This document shows, one piece after another, positions 22,560 to 34,100 of a stretch of DNA of 64,000 nt. A program made the translations under genes and the position numbers. The first letter of the stretch is position 1. Every line of letters starts with the position of its first letter. Below the pieces are notes generated by a model. The model was not told the origin of the DNA, did no database searches, and worked only from the letters and a program-made list of their open reading frames with translations. The DNA comes from Marthasterias glacialis (Eukaryota; Echinodermata; Asteroidea; Forcipulatida; Asteriidae): contig OU452228.1 in NCBI GenBank assembly GCA_911728455.2, positions 23,469,950-23,533,949 on the forward strand, given 5' to 3'.

Positions 22560-22680
22560 GGCGTAGTAAAACTAGTCACTCTCGGTGATCATCCCCGGAG
22601 CCGCCTATCTTCCCTCGGCTCCGCCTCGGGAAGATAGGCTGCTCCGGGAATCACCTCGAGTGACTAGTTTTACTACGCCA
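22560..22680. repeat. 121-bp near-perfect palindrome
   Basis: The left arm tggcgtagtaaaactagtca ctc is the exact reverse complement of the right end. Pairing resumes through ggtgat, ccggag and gcctatcttccc up to a tiny loop of tcggctccgcctc. It would extrude as a cruciform or fold as one long hairpin. Confidence 0.9.
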
Positions 22681-23894
22681 ATTGTTGACTTCTTATTTGA
22701 AGTATTTTGGATGACCTTTTGGGCCTTAGAAAAATGTCCTATTTGCTCATAGGTTTAAGGCCATTTTTTAAGATTGATGCTCGAACGGTTGGATACTTAC
22801 ACAAGTGTAGGGGTGTTTTTATTGTCAAAATTTTGAGCTGAGGGTGTTAGTTTAGGGGTCAATGAATAGTTCTCTTTATTGTAAAAAATGTGAGACTTCT
22901 AAGTATTTTAAAAGTATGTTTGAAGCATTTTTCACTGTATGCTGTGCGAGTTTTTTTAGTGGGGTGCATCCCGGCCTATGGCTCATTTGTCTGGTACCCC
23001 TCTTTCTTTTTGTCAAGATTTCTTTTTGTAAACATGCGATGTCACAGTTTACTATAGACCATATTAATAACCCTTGTTTACAAACAAGAGTGACCTCGTA
23101 CATTCCAGGGTATTTCAGGCAGGGTAGCTGCTACACTGGTCATATGGGTATTTTCATAATTTCCACATAAATTCAAGAGTTTTAAAAATATCAGCTGAAC
23201 CAGTTTTGAGATATGCCCCTTTAGTTCTTCATATCAAAAGTTGATAAAAATCAAACAGTGCAAACTGCATAAAATGTAACGTTTAATGTGTTCTTCCAAT
23301 GGGCTGTGTAGAAATCGTGCCTGCAGGAAGTCCAGGCTCTGTCGGGTTCTTCAGTAAACACGTGATTTCACAGTTCACTTGCGATTATTGAAAACCGTAA
23401 TAATAGCAAGAGCGATTCGTCTTGAAAAACGAATGACATTGTGCACTCCACGGCATCCTGGCAAGCAACAATATTTACTGTGTGATATCTTTGGGTCAAG
23501 GGAAATAACGTGACTAAAACGATGGCGGCCATTTTATAGAACACTTTATTAGTAACACTTGTCTAACCATAACCCACCAACAGAGGGCTCACTTCCATAA
23601 TACTGTTAAGTAAGAAGTCTTGTACAGGTATGCTACATACTGTATAACAGGAAATTTGAAATTCGGTAAATAACTTCAATGTGTTGTCAAAATATGCGAG
23701 TTAAAAAAGTTGTATTTCTTTATTCTTAAGTTGATAAAACTCCACACTGCAATCTCTATATCCATTTGAACGGCTTAGACATAGGCCTACATAAATATGT
23801 TTTACCTGCAGAAATTTCACCTCTGTGGCTGTTTTGTAAACCTCAGTGATCTTTGGTTTTTCTACCACCTGTGGCGTGACGTCACCGAACGGTT
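22681..23894. other. Intergenic with a 32-bp exact repeat of copy A
   Basis: gtctggtacccctctttctt tttgtcaagatt at 22408-22439 occurs again at 22989-23020. The remainder shows no gene. Confidence 0.6.
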
Positions 23895-24125
23895 TAATTA
23901 AAGGCACCAGACTCAAGCTCTGGTGTTTCTAATCAGCAGAGTGTGGTTTCGGGACCCGGTCTTGACATTTTGTGTCCTTAAGCAAGACACTTGACCATTA
24001 TTGCTTCGTCCTTCGGATGGGACGGAAAGCCGTAGGTCCCGTGTTTTCCTTTTTAAAGAACCAAGAACGCTTATCGTTACGAGAAGGGGTTCGCCCCGGT
24101 GTTACTGGCATGGTTGGCTGCAATA
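23895..24125 (+). repeat. tRNA-derived SINE (same family as 685-955)
   Basis: Motifs in order: actcaagctctggtgtttct, atcagcagagtgtggtttcg, ccttaagcaagacacttgac, cttcgtccttcggatgggac. Each matches the reverse complement of the 685-955 copy. Confidence 0.7.
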
Positions 24126-24127
24126 GA

Positions 24128-24390
24128 CCGTATTTTTGACAGCAAGGGGGCGCAATACTAATTCAATTTTGAAAGTAGAAAAATAATTAAAAACATTAAA
24201 AATACAAATTTTTCAAGCAAATATCCTACACCGATTACATTGTAAAAACTGTCGATATAAACAAACCGAAAAAGTTGTATATTAACTGCTTTATTAGAAG
24301 TCTAATTACATCTGGTTTACCACACTATTTCTATGGTTTGACCCCCAATCTACCCCAAAGGGCGCCCTCTTGCAGTCAAAAATAAGGCCT
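24128..24390. repeat. TIR element Q
   Basis: The left end ccgtatttttgacagcaagg gggcgc and right end gggcgccctcttgcagtcaa aaataagg form a near-perfect inverted pair. One half of the same family is present at 45013-45160. Confidence 0.75.
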
Positions 24391-24590
24391 ATTGGCCCAC
24401 TGATCTATGGAGTGGGTATGGAGGCACTTTAACATGGACATATTCATAAATTGTATTCATATTTATAAACATTCACAAAGGAAGATTTACTGTAAGTTAC
24501 ACAAATATAAATCTAAGCATGCAGTGGCTAGCAGAATCTTATCTGATCATGATGCAGCACCTCGTGTCGAAAGGGGTCGAAGAGTTAGGC

Positions 24591-24776
24591 CGTGTCCGAA
24601 TTTTCGCGGCTCCGGCAGTGGCAGTGAATTGGCTGAAGGGGCTTTGTAATTGAAGCCGAGGTCAAAATCGCTTGATTCAGACGTGGCCTTACATTATGAT
24701 TTGGGACACAAGTGTCGATAGTTTTGTTCTGGTGAGCCGGGGAGGTCGAGATGGACCTTGATTCGGAACCTCTTTT
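24591..24776. repeat. Fragment with GGCCGTGTCCGAAT end
   Basis: ggccgtgtccgaattttcgc shares its first 14 bases with the end of the element at 8531. The other end may be cagacgtggcc near 24679. Weakly supported. Confidence 0.35.
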
Positions 24777-25171
24777 TAAAGGCATTGCATACGTTTGGTT
24801 ATGACTCTGAAAATTGTTGGCAATAAAAACTTACTTGGTAAGAAGCACAGCAGCTTTGGATAGTATAATGCATTTTGAGAAACGTTTCACTTCGAAGTAC
24901 TGCAGTTAAGGAAAAATATGTCACTTTTTATCCCCCAAAAACTTGAATCTGAGAAGCGTTATGGCCGTAACGCTTCTCAGAATGTGTATTCCAATGACAG
25001 ATACTTCTTCTGCGTGAACGCAACCGCTCCGGATTTTTGGCGATATCTCAAAAACGCTGCCACCTTTTGAAATAAAATTTACACGGGTTAGTTTTATGGT
25101 ATACATCTACAATTATATAGCATTAAGGCAAACGTACGGTTCCAAAAACCAAAGGTATACTTTGCCTTTAA
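24777..25171. repeat. TIR element R, about 395 bp
   Basis: The left end taaaggcattgcatacgttt ggt and right end accaaaggtatactttgcct tta are imperfect inverted repeats. The centre holds a hairpin (gagaagcgttatggccgtaa cgcttctc). A related partial copy is at 60195-60365. I recall this architecture as widespread in echinoderm genomes. Confidence 0.7.
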
Positions 25172-25600
25172 TTAGTATTATTTTAAATCAGACGAACTTT
25201 GATGATTAATTGCCGATGTTATTTAAAATAATAGCGCTATACAATATGGAAACTGACAATTCACTGCACCCACCGTCCACTAGACAACAATATTTCTACA
25301 GTGACAGGAAAGCCATTTTTAAGCAATATTCAAAAAGGGCACCAGTCTCAACGACAATGGTTTATGACGTTATCTGCTCAGCCCAGTTATCAGCTAAGCA
25401 GCGTTATCTTAATGACCCTAAGCTGCAGTGTTTTTTTTGTTGCATTAAATTCGGGACTTTTTGGTGCATGCAGAAAACTTGATACGCCAATAAGATATAA
25501 TTTTCAAAAATATCCTCGCGGTATAGTTACCATTTCGAATGTAAATAATGTTTCCAGGCGAAAATTAGTATCGTATGTAGGGAAGCTCTGAATGTGCCAT
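25172..25600. other. Intergenic, nothing recognised
   Basis: AT-rich, without recognisable repeats or exon-like sequence. Confidence 0.3.
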
Positions 25601-25815
25601 CTGACTCGTTGAGATCCTGAGATAAATTATATCGGAATGACGGCATTTTGAAAGAATAGGGTGAAGACTTCCTGAGATCAAGTAGCCAATGAGGACGACG
25701 TCTAGGAAGTAGGATGTCGACTTCTTGGGTTAATTTAACCAACTCAGAGTGACGGCATCTTGACTGTATGATGTAGACTTCCCGAGAGCATTATTAGATA
25801 ATGGAGACAACATTT
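25600..25815. repeat. Degenerate GACGACATCTTG/AGTCGACTTCC repeat, left part
   Basis: Repeated words are gatgtcgacttcttgggtta, aaccaactcagagtgacggc atcttga and gacttcccgagagca. The same words recur at 27375-27740, so one array appears split by about 1.5 kb of other DNA. Confidence 0.55.
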
Positions 25816-25977
25816 AACAATAATTATTTATTTTTGCTGTAGTTTAGATGCTTTGTCTCTTTAGTGTATTATACTGGTGCAGTCACTAGACACGTATAGA
25901 TGAGCGGTGGCGCTCTTTGTTTTAAGTCACACTCTTGTGTGACCTGCTGACCTTTTGACCTACTTAACCCAAAGGTC

Positions 25978-26985
25978 ACCACTCCTGCACAATCTTCAAC
26001 AGGTAAGATTAACCCAATTTTTATTAGGATTTTTATCCCTAAATATCATAAGTCAGTTAGAGTGATAGAAACCCATCCTTTACTTTGATATATTCTTGAA
26101 AAGTTACAGATCACTGCTTTGATAATTTGTGCTTTTATGCTCTTTAGAAAAAGGATGATTTTTAAGTAAGAAAGTTTAGTCTTTAGAAAAGTGAAAGTGA
26201 TTCATGTAATACACCATAGGCATTGTGTAAGGTACACATGTGATTATTATTTTGAGATATTGGAAATGCAGATATGAGCCCATTGGGACTATGCATAGTA
26301 ATTTATAGAGAAGTTCATTTAAAGTTATTTAAGGAAAGAGATCATAGATTATCAGATATTATGGTGACTTTGTCATATCCTTTAGTTGTTAATGGCAACA
26401 TTTGGGCATCGGGGTATGAGTGTGTGTAATAGTTTTGTGTGTGTGTTTTCCTGGATGTGTGTAAGTGAAGTTAGCGCTAACAACGTATACTAGTGAGCTT
26501 ATGCCCCTTTTATCATCTGTTGTGAAACTTCTATCGGTGTGACATTGTCATCATGATCATGTTAATTGTTATTGGGAGATTTGCAGATTCAAAGTTATGA
26601 TTGACTAATTTACATGTATGATTTAAAGTGTTTAGAATTGAGTGATGTAGTTAAATTAAGGAAACAGACTAACGTTACACGGTTAGTCAAGCTATTGGTT
26701 TTTGTTTACATCTTGGATGTAAAGGCCTTAATTTCTTAGCAGTGACTTTAATTAGACTTGAGTATTGATCAATATGTGACAGCCACTCACATCAAACTTT
26801 TATTGAATTCTCCTTTGGATTGTAGGAATTGCCCCCGATTGAGGTAGTTTATTATTTACTTAATTTGTCGTGGTAGTTTTGTACACTTAAATTAAATCAG
26901 GTTTTCTTTCTGTTTTTTTAAACCACTCCTGCACAATCTTCAACAGCTTGTGCAGGATATAGATCCCTCGTGCTGTGTGCGCAAT
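25978..26985 (+). other. Intron-like segment bounded by a 25-bp direct repeat
   Basis: accactcctgcacaatcttc aacag occurs exactly at 25978-26002 and 26922-26946. The first copy is followed at once by GTAAGA and the second ends in CAG after a strong pyrimidine tract (gttttctttctgttttttt). Downstream, gtgcgcaataaagcag holds an AATAAA. It may be a transcribed element with one intron, or an LTR-like piece. No coding frame is seen. Confidence 0.45.
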
Positions 26986-27374
26986 AAAGCAGTTTAAGCT
27001 ATAAGAGACAAATCAATGAGCCATCCGTCTTAAAATCCTGAACTTGCGTCCAACTAAACATTGTAGTGCCCTCAGCCCCCTTACATAAAAAAAATATGTT
27101 CAGATGTCTAATGTTCAGATGTCTAATAGGGTCAAGTCGTTCCATAACATTAATGCCGAACTGGAAAATGCACGGTGGCCATATGAATTAATTTTCCATT
27201 TGGGAACTCGGAGAAGAAGTTTATTTGAAGACTGTCAGATGACTGCGAGAAGATGACTGATGTGGTATGAGATCGGTGATGTATTGTGGAGCAAGAACTG
27301 GAGTAATGTGATTGAACTTCTTGGTGCTGGTGAGGATTCTTGCAGCAGTGTTTGGAGTTGAATGCATAATGACG

Positions 27375-27740
27375 ACTTCCCGAGAACAATCACCTAATGA
27401 GGACGACATCTTGAAAGTAAAATGTTGACTTCCTGAGTTTGTCAACATATTATGTCGACATCCTGCGATAATTGATATAATGAAGACGCCATCGTGGAAG
27501 TAAGATGTCGACTTTCCGGGTTAATATAACCAACTCAGATTGACGACATCTTGAATGTATATGCGTCGACTTTCCAAGATCATATGTCTCAGGTTGACGA
27601 CATGTTGAAAACAAACATCACAGATATTTTTCAGTTTGTCGACATCCCTAGATATTTTATACTGCAATAATGACATGTTTGTCTTTAGAAAGTCGACATC
27701 CAAAGACATTTGGCACTTCCAGAGCTCCGTACATGCCACC
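27375..27740. repeat. Degenerate GACGACATCTTG/AGTCGACTTCC repeat, right part
   Basis: At least six units contain gacgacatcttga, gtcgacttcc or gtcgacatcc, in both orientations. One 20-base stretch, taaccaactcagattgacga, closely matches the left part at about 25737. Confidence 0.6.
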
Positions 27741-29029
27741 GCACTTTTTTGTTGATGTTGAGAAAAAAGTTTTACTGCACAATGAACTCTATATTGATCC
27801 TTTATAGTATAATCCACTGCGGTAAACCCACAATCTCTTTTTCTTGCTAGTGGACTTATGAAGTTGTAATAACAAAGATTACAGTAAGCTAAACTCAACA
27901 ATTTTAAAGTTGCAAGTGAATAATTAGTGATTTTGATTTATGCTGTTCCCGGCTGCAAGCTAACCAATGCAAGTCAAGGGGGCGGGGGGGGGGGGGGTGG
28001 CAGGCAGACAACAACGGAAACCTTTAGTTCCACGGTCGGCCTTGAACCTCAACCCCGTTTTTATGGATTGTAGTAACAGGGCCAACACACACTGGCAGCC
28101 AACGAGGGGGAGGCCGACCCTGTAATATTTGCATTGGACACGTTAAAGCCCTCTGCATTATAGAGAGACGGCCCCTATGTCCACGTGTTAAAAGTTCACA
28201 CGCTGCTCGAGTGGTGTGATACCACCGAAGCAAAGTGCATCGGACAGCTGTGTTGCTGATGCTGATCGCCGCGTTGTGAACGGGAGCTTCACAAGACTTG
28301 TGTGGATAATTACACAGAGCGGTAAAAGACCGGGAACGGGTTGTTCAATCAGTAATTTGGAGACATATACTCAGAAATCTTTGGATTAGAGTCTTTGCAT
28401 TGGAATGCAAACCACCGTCTGCGGCAGCCTGAAGCATAGAACAACGGATTTAAGTGAGTCAACGGCTATTGTATGCAGGTAGTTAAGCTTAACTTGTCGA
28501 TTGTAATTATAAAGAGATCTGATTTTATTTTATTATTGATTTGATTCGAAATGGTTCATTGAAATTCGACCATCGCAGCCAACTGCTGAACTGCAGTAGT
28601 AAGCTAATCTGGTTTCGCAATCATTGATGGGAACAGAATAAAACATCGAGATCAAAACAAATAATAGAGAAGGAACAGTGAATTGGCCATTCTCAACTTC
28701 GGTTCGTTCCTGTACACATGTTCAACATACACTAATTACTGATATCTCTCGGGTGGACTTCACACTAAACAAACACAACTACTACAGTAGAGACCTGTTG
28801 GCTTTATCTAAAGTAAAGTCAAGCTGTGTTGACATTTGACATGTAAACATATTTTTGTTTGTGCAACAAGGGACGATGAGGCCTAGTACATATAGATTGT
28901 TGGCTTATGTTTGATCCTTGCATTGAGACCCAAAATCCTCTATGATTCGTGATGTAAATTTTACAGTGGAGTCCGTGTCTGGTAATCGCCTCCATCGATA
29001 GATCGCCCATACATACTGTATGCCTGATA
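27741..29029. other. Intergenic, no gene recognised
   Basis: It contains a G-rich tract (ggcggggggggggggggtgg at about 27981). No coding exon, RNA gene or clear repeat is found. Confidence 0.3.
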
Positions 29030-29185
29030 TGTGGCAGAGGGAGTCCCCCCCCCAAATGTTCCCATACTCTAACACACTCTTCCCCCTCTTTTACAGAAGT
29101 ACCCGCACCCCCTAAATTCCTTTAAAAAAAAGAAGAATTCCAGAGATTTCCAGAACACAATGAAGACACAATAGGAGTGGGCGTG
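29030..29185 (-). repeat. Dispersed repeat H, copy 2
   Basis: Reverse complement of the 20705-20880 repeat: ggcagagggagtccccccc, ttcccatactctaacacact and ccagaacacaatgaagacac appear in reversed order. Confidence 0.65.
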
Positions 29186-31007
29186 TCGAGCATCAAATGG
29201 GTTTGTGGGGTGCTGCCATTGCATGCATTGTTTCTATATCCCTCCCTTTTCTGATGAAGTACTCCGCGGGGTCCAACATTTAACAAAGAATACCTTGTAT
29301 GAAAGAAGTTTGACCCCCGAAGTCACAACGGAATACCACACAATCGTGTCAAGGCCAACTTAAATCTTTCACTATAATTTTTTTTTAAACTATCGAATGG
29401 GTGTTTTGTGGCTTATAAGGTTTCTGTGACTGAAGATTGTGTGAACATGTCCCGTATGCTTGCCGACCAGGTTCACTTTTGAACTGAGGCCAACCTGCGT
29501 GAGATCAAGTCGGTGCATTCTGCATAACAGAAATAACCATACAATACAAATAGACGCATGAGCACTCTTGTTGCTCCGTGACTTAAAGATAGGGTTTAGG
29601 AATGGTATATCTAGGGACGAATTTAATTTCAAGCCCACCGATAAAAAAAAGGTACAATTCTGCCATATAGAAAGAGGAAATATCATTGGAACACCCCACA
29701 CAAATCCCCGTTGCTAAGTTATTCTGATTGCAGCAATCGAAATTAGCACGTTTTTGATCATGATCACAATTAACTCCCTGACAAACCATTATTTGGTTTT
29801 CGCTGTTTCCATAGAAACGTAGACACTGATTTTGATAAATATTAGTCTGCTTTGGTGGACGCCCTTCATGCTTCAAACTTTACAGAGGATGGGAATTAAT
29901 TTATTCTTCCAAATCAACTATGTATTTTCCTATCTAATCTTTAATCTTTTCCGACGGCTTGGAGTTGTGGTTTAAGTGAGCAGTCGGCAAACTTTTAGGG
30001 CGGCGACCCAGTGAAAGCTTATGGCGCTCGACTGTAACCAACCCGCCGATCGGAGGCCGATTGAACCCCGTGCTGCAGAGGCAATGTCATAGGAACAGGC
30101 CAATCTTAACAGGAATAAAGCACTAATCTTATTGAAGCAGTTTCCTTTGTTGTATATGTTTAGGATTAATTGCATTAAATGTTTTTCTAGCGACCACACA
30201 GTGCACCTCCCGATTTCGACTTACTATTGTGCTGATCATAAGCCAGACGTAAACCGATGTTTGTTTGAGGGATCCGTAATGTCTAGTGACGTCAAGGCTA
30301 AAAATGTCCCTCGAAGGTTATGGATATTCAATTCTTGCCGACCATGTTGTTAAATTGTTATTTTTTAAAGTGTATTTTTACGTAAGTTTTATTTTAAGCA
30401 ACGTCTTTTGAAAAGGTCAGAAACATGCGTATCTTTTGAAATAAGCTTTGTTGTTGTAGGGGAGGGGATCACTCAACCGTACTCGCATCACAGAAGAGCG
30501 TCTTTGTACCACAAAACCGGAGCTCCGATTGGACGTGAAACGTGACACACTTTCTCTATAACCAATCAAAAGTGTTCTTAAATGGAACAAGCTTCCTCCA
30601 AAATCTTTACAGCGAATAATCCATTTTGCACATAAACAGGCTGTTTCAAATGATGTTTCCACTCCCCTGTGGTACAATATAAAACTAAATGCAAACGGCA
30701 CTAATTGACATCTTCGGTGACATTAAATTGTTTTGTAATTTTCGCGGAACTAGAACACTGCTAGAGCTGTCATCCTACAATATCAAAAAACTGTTTTGTA
30801 TTAAAGTAATCTAGATCATAATTCCAAGTGTCCGATCCGGCGAGTTTAATTATTACACCACCTCAAAAAACTGCCTCAATGGGAAAAGTTTGCTTTGTGA
30901 ATAAGTTTTCGGTCAGCGTATACTATACAGCTCTTTTTGTGTTGAACATATAACACACAAGCGACAGTTTGGTGCAGTTTTCTTATAACCTTTCAAACTC
31001 TGCAGAC
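29186..31007. other. Upstream region of the first SLC13 gene
   Basis: No gene is seen. Just before the ATG at 31008 the sequence ctctgcag resembles a splice acceptor, so a 5' UTR exon and the promoter may lie further upstream. I could not identify them. Confidence 0.3.
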
Positions 31008-31199
31008 ATGGATGGGATAAGTGAAGATCCACCTCCAACCTACTGGGGGTTGCAAGGAGAGGGTAACCATGTCGACGAACTACTACCACCACCTCCTAGT
31101 CCGAGCCGCCTCTCCCTGGCCTGGAGAAACCGACGGTACTTCATCGTGATCTTGGTACCGTTGCTTCTGTGTCCAGTTCCAATCATCATCAACAATCCG
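31008..31199 (+). CDS. SLC13: SLC13 copy 1, exon 1
   Basis: Residues 1-64. An acidic, proline-rich cytosolic N-terminus ([11 protein letters not shown]) leads into the first hydrophobic segment ([18 protein letters not shown]). The ATG is preceded by the acceptor-like ctctgcag. Donor GTGAGT. Confidence 0.88.
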
Positions 31200-34100
31200 G
31201 TGAGTGCCCAGAACGATGTCCCGCTGCACAATATCCCACGATTTCAAATGCCATTATTAACTTTCAGTTTGAGCCCAATGTCCGACGCTGCTTGCTCCAA
31301 AGAAAAACTAAAAATCTATAAAGCCCTACAGCACTCAGATCAGCCCCACCATTTCCCTCAATCCGCGGTCATAGTTGGGTGTCAATATTTGGGGGACTTG
31401 AAGTTAAGCGCGCGAATTTCGCTTAGTGTCATACACATGGTATTTTTTTTTATCATTGATTGTCCCGGAAGATGACTTGCATAAATAAAAGTATGTGTAA
31501 TTCTTACTATCCTGTTGGTAAGTGATGACGTTTTTGGAGCCGGAAGTGCAGTATAACGAATGTTCATGTAAATGTATGTAGGCCTATACCGTTTACATTG
31601 CACTTCCGGCCCCAAAACGTCATCAGCAATAAAACTTAGCTGACCTCGATTCAGGGTCACTTTGACCACGAAACTGGTAATCGTTACACTGACATCAGTG
31701 ACGTAACTAGATGGTGGCGGTGATAGTTGTGGTGGTGGGGGAGGGGGGGGGGGGTCACGGGGGGCGGGGGGCACGTGCCCCCACTTGATCCCCCATTTGA
31801 AATCTGGACTTTTGAGACCAAAAATTACCAGAGTAAAATGTTACATTTGTACGCTTTTTTCGAAGTAATGACAATGTTTTTTTTTGGAAACTATTTTTCT
31901 GTTTACATGCAGACAGTGTATTTGTTTTTACCTCCGTGTCAGATTGTCTTAAAAAAAACAGTAAGCGGACCAGCGTTTAGGAAAAGTGACTATTTTTAAT
32001 TGGCCAGAAGTGCCAAAAATGGTGCACCCCCTTGTGCCCCACTAAAAAACAACCAAATAGAAGATAATGAACGTGTCTTGGTGGGTCAGGGGGCGACGAA
32101 GCAGGACATTTGTGACTGAGATACTTGAACACTACTAGCCGGATTTAGATTGCTACGCCCTAGTTCGTCCAGCGGACAAAAGTATGAATACTCGATCCGG
32201 AACAATGCGGAAATCTGGGTTCAAATAGTGCGTTCGCTTCTTTAAAAAAAAATGCTGCTAAAGCAAGAGTGAAGTGGAAAAAAAGTTATAAATCTTATAT
32301 CTATTGGATTGTTTAGATGCTCTTTTATCGATAAACATTCAACAGGTTTAAAGAGCAACATTTTAACACACCAGAAAAGTTTCAACCGTTTTTTCTTTGT
32401 TAGTAGATGAACACTGTTTAGACGTCATAGACGTCTAAAATGCGCACCACTCTGTAAAACACAGAAATATTGACTTCCAAAATGGCGCAACTAAGATTAT
32501 TGTGATGATGACGGCAGGTGAATTGGATCAATAGTAGGTTTTATTCATTTCCAGTAAGTCAGCATAGCCCATGTTCGGATCAAAATGACCTGTTGCCTCA
32601 GTCAAAAAAAGCATTGTTTCTAATGATCTAGTTAGTGAGGGCCAAAAAGTAGGTTCATTATGAACTTGGAAATTGGGTTGTGTCCCTGGACCAGGATCTG
32701 GGTCGATTCTGACTCCGGATTTATTTAGAGTGTTAATTGACGAACGTTTTAAAATGTATATCCTTGAGTTGAGTTAAAATAATCTTCATAAAGATGTGTT
32801 AGAGGGTATTTCTCCATAGCCTTCCCGTCTCCTCTTCCCTCCATGCCATTTCCAGGAAAATAAAAAGAAAAAGAAGAAGAAAGGCCTCCGTTTGCGAACA
32901 TCCTGTTCATAGATTTGTTTCACTGCGTTCAACATCATGGTCATGGCCATCTTCTGGAGTACGGAGGCAATCTCCATTCCTGTCTCAGCCCTTCTTCCCT
33001 CTTACGCCCTCCTCAGTCACCCCCTTGGCCTAATTTCCGAAATGATGTTCTGTTTCTTAGATCGGTTACACTGCGTACAGCATCATGATCATGGCCATCT
33101 TCTGGTGTACGGAGGCAATCTCCATCGCCGTCACGGCCCTCCTGCCACTCATCCTCTTCCCCCTGTTCGGTGTGATGCCTGCCAAGGATGTCTCCGTACA
33201 ATACTTGAAGGATACAAACTTTCTCTTCTTTGGCGGTCTCATGGTGGCCATAGCCATCGAGAATTGTAACCTACATCGGAGGATAGCTCTCGCAGTGCTG
33301 GTCTTAGTAGGGTCAAAGCCGAGATGGTAAGCCTTTTCTAGTTTTGTCTCAGTTTATTTCGCTTATTGTAAACTTTGATCATCTGAACTTGGTAGATTGC
33401 ATCCATCATTTTAATATCCTAGTCTATAAGAGCAGTAACCCTTTAAAAAATAGCTTTTTGGTTAAATAAAATTAAACAGGTAAAATCTGAAAATGACTAA
33501 ATATTGTAGTTACAAGTATTTTACTTTTAAAACAGAAAGTATTATGGTGTTTTTTGTTCGTAAAAGCCCAGCACCGGACTCAAATCTGGGTCCACAGAGG
33601 TGAATGCATCATCTAATCACTGGGCATTTGATACTAACTATCTGGACTTCTTGTCTATGCTAGGATGATGTTTGGTTTCATGATAATGACGGCGTTCTTG
33701 TCCATGTGGATCAGCAATACCGCCACCACCGCCATGATGTTGCCAATCGCTCAGGCAGTCTTGGAACAAGTCAAGGCAGATAATCTTAAGGTAGCCATCT
33801 TTCTTTAAAAAACAGTTTTGTGTCGGTGGTCCTTTTTGTTTTCGGATCCAAACAGATTCCAATCGAGGGGTTGTAAATATTTCTTTCCAAAGTTGAAATT
33901 GACAAAAGTGATGTTTTTTGGAGTTTAAAAACGGTATTGATTGACTTCGCGTCCCCGCCTTTTTAAATCTTAATGTGTCTATGTCGTGTAATGTTCTGTT
34001 TCTATCATTTTTTTTACCCTGCGTGGCCAGTAATAAGACCTGTCCCGGGTTTGTTTTTACTTAAATTGTGATGTTTTTACCATTGTTATCATCCTCCTTG

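Noticed and set aside
33013..33257. Antisense frames across SLC13 exon 2
   Set aside because: Shadows of the conserved exon on the other strand.
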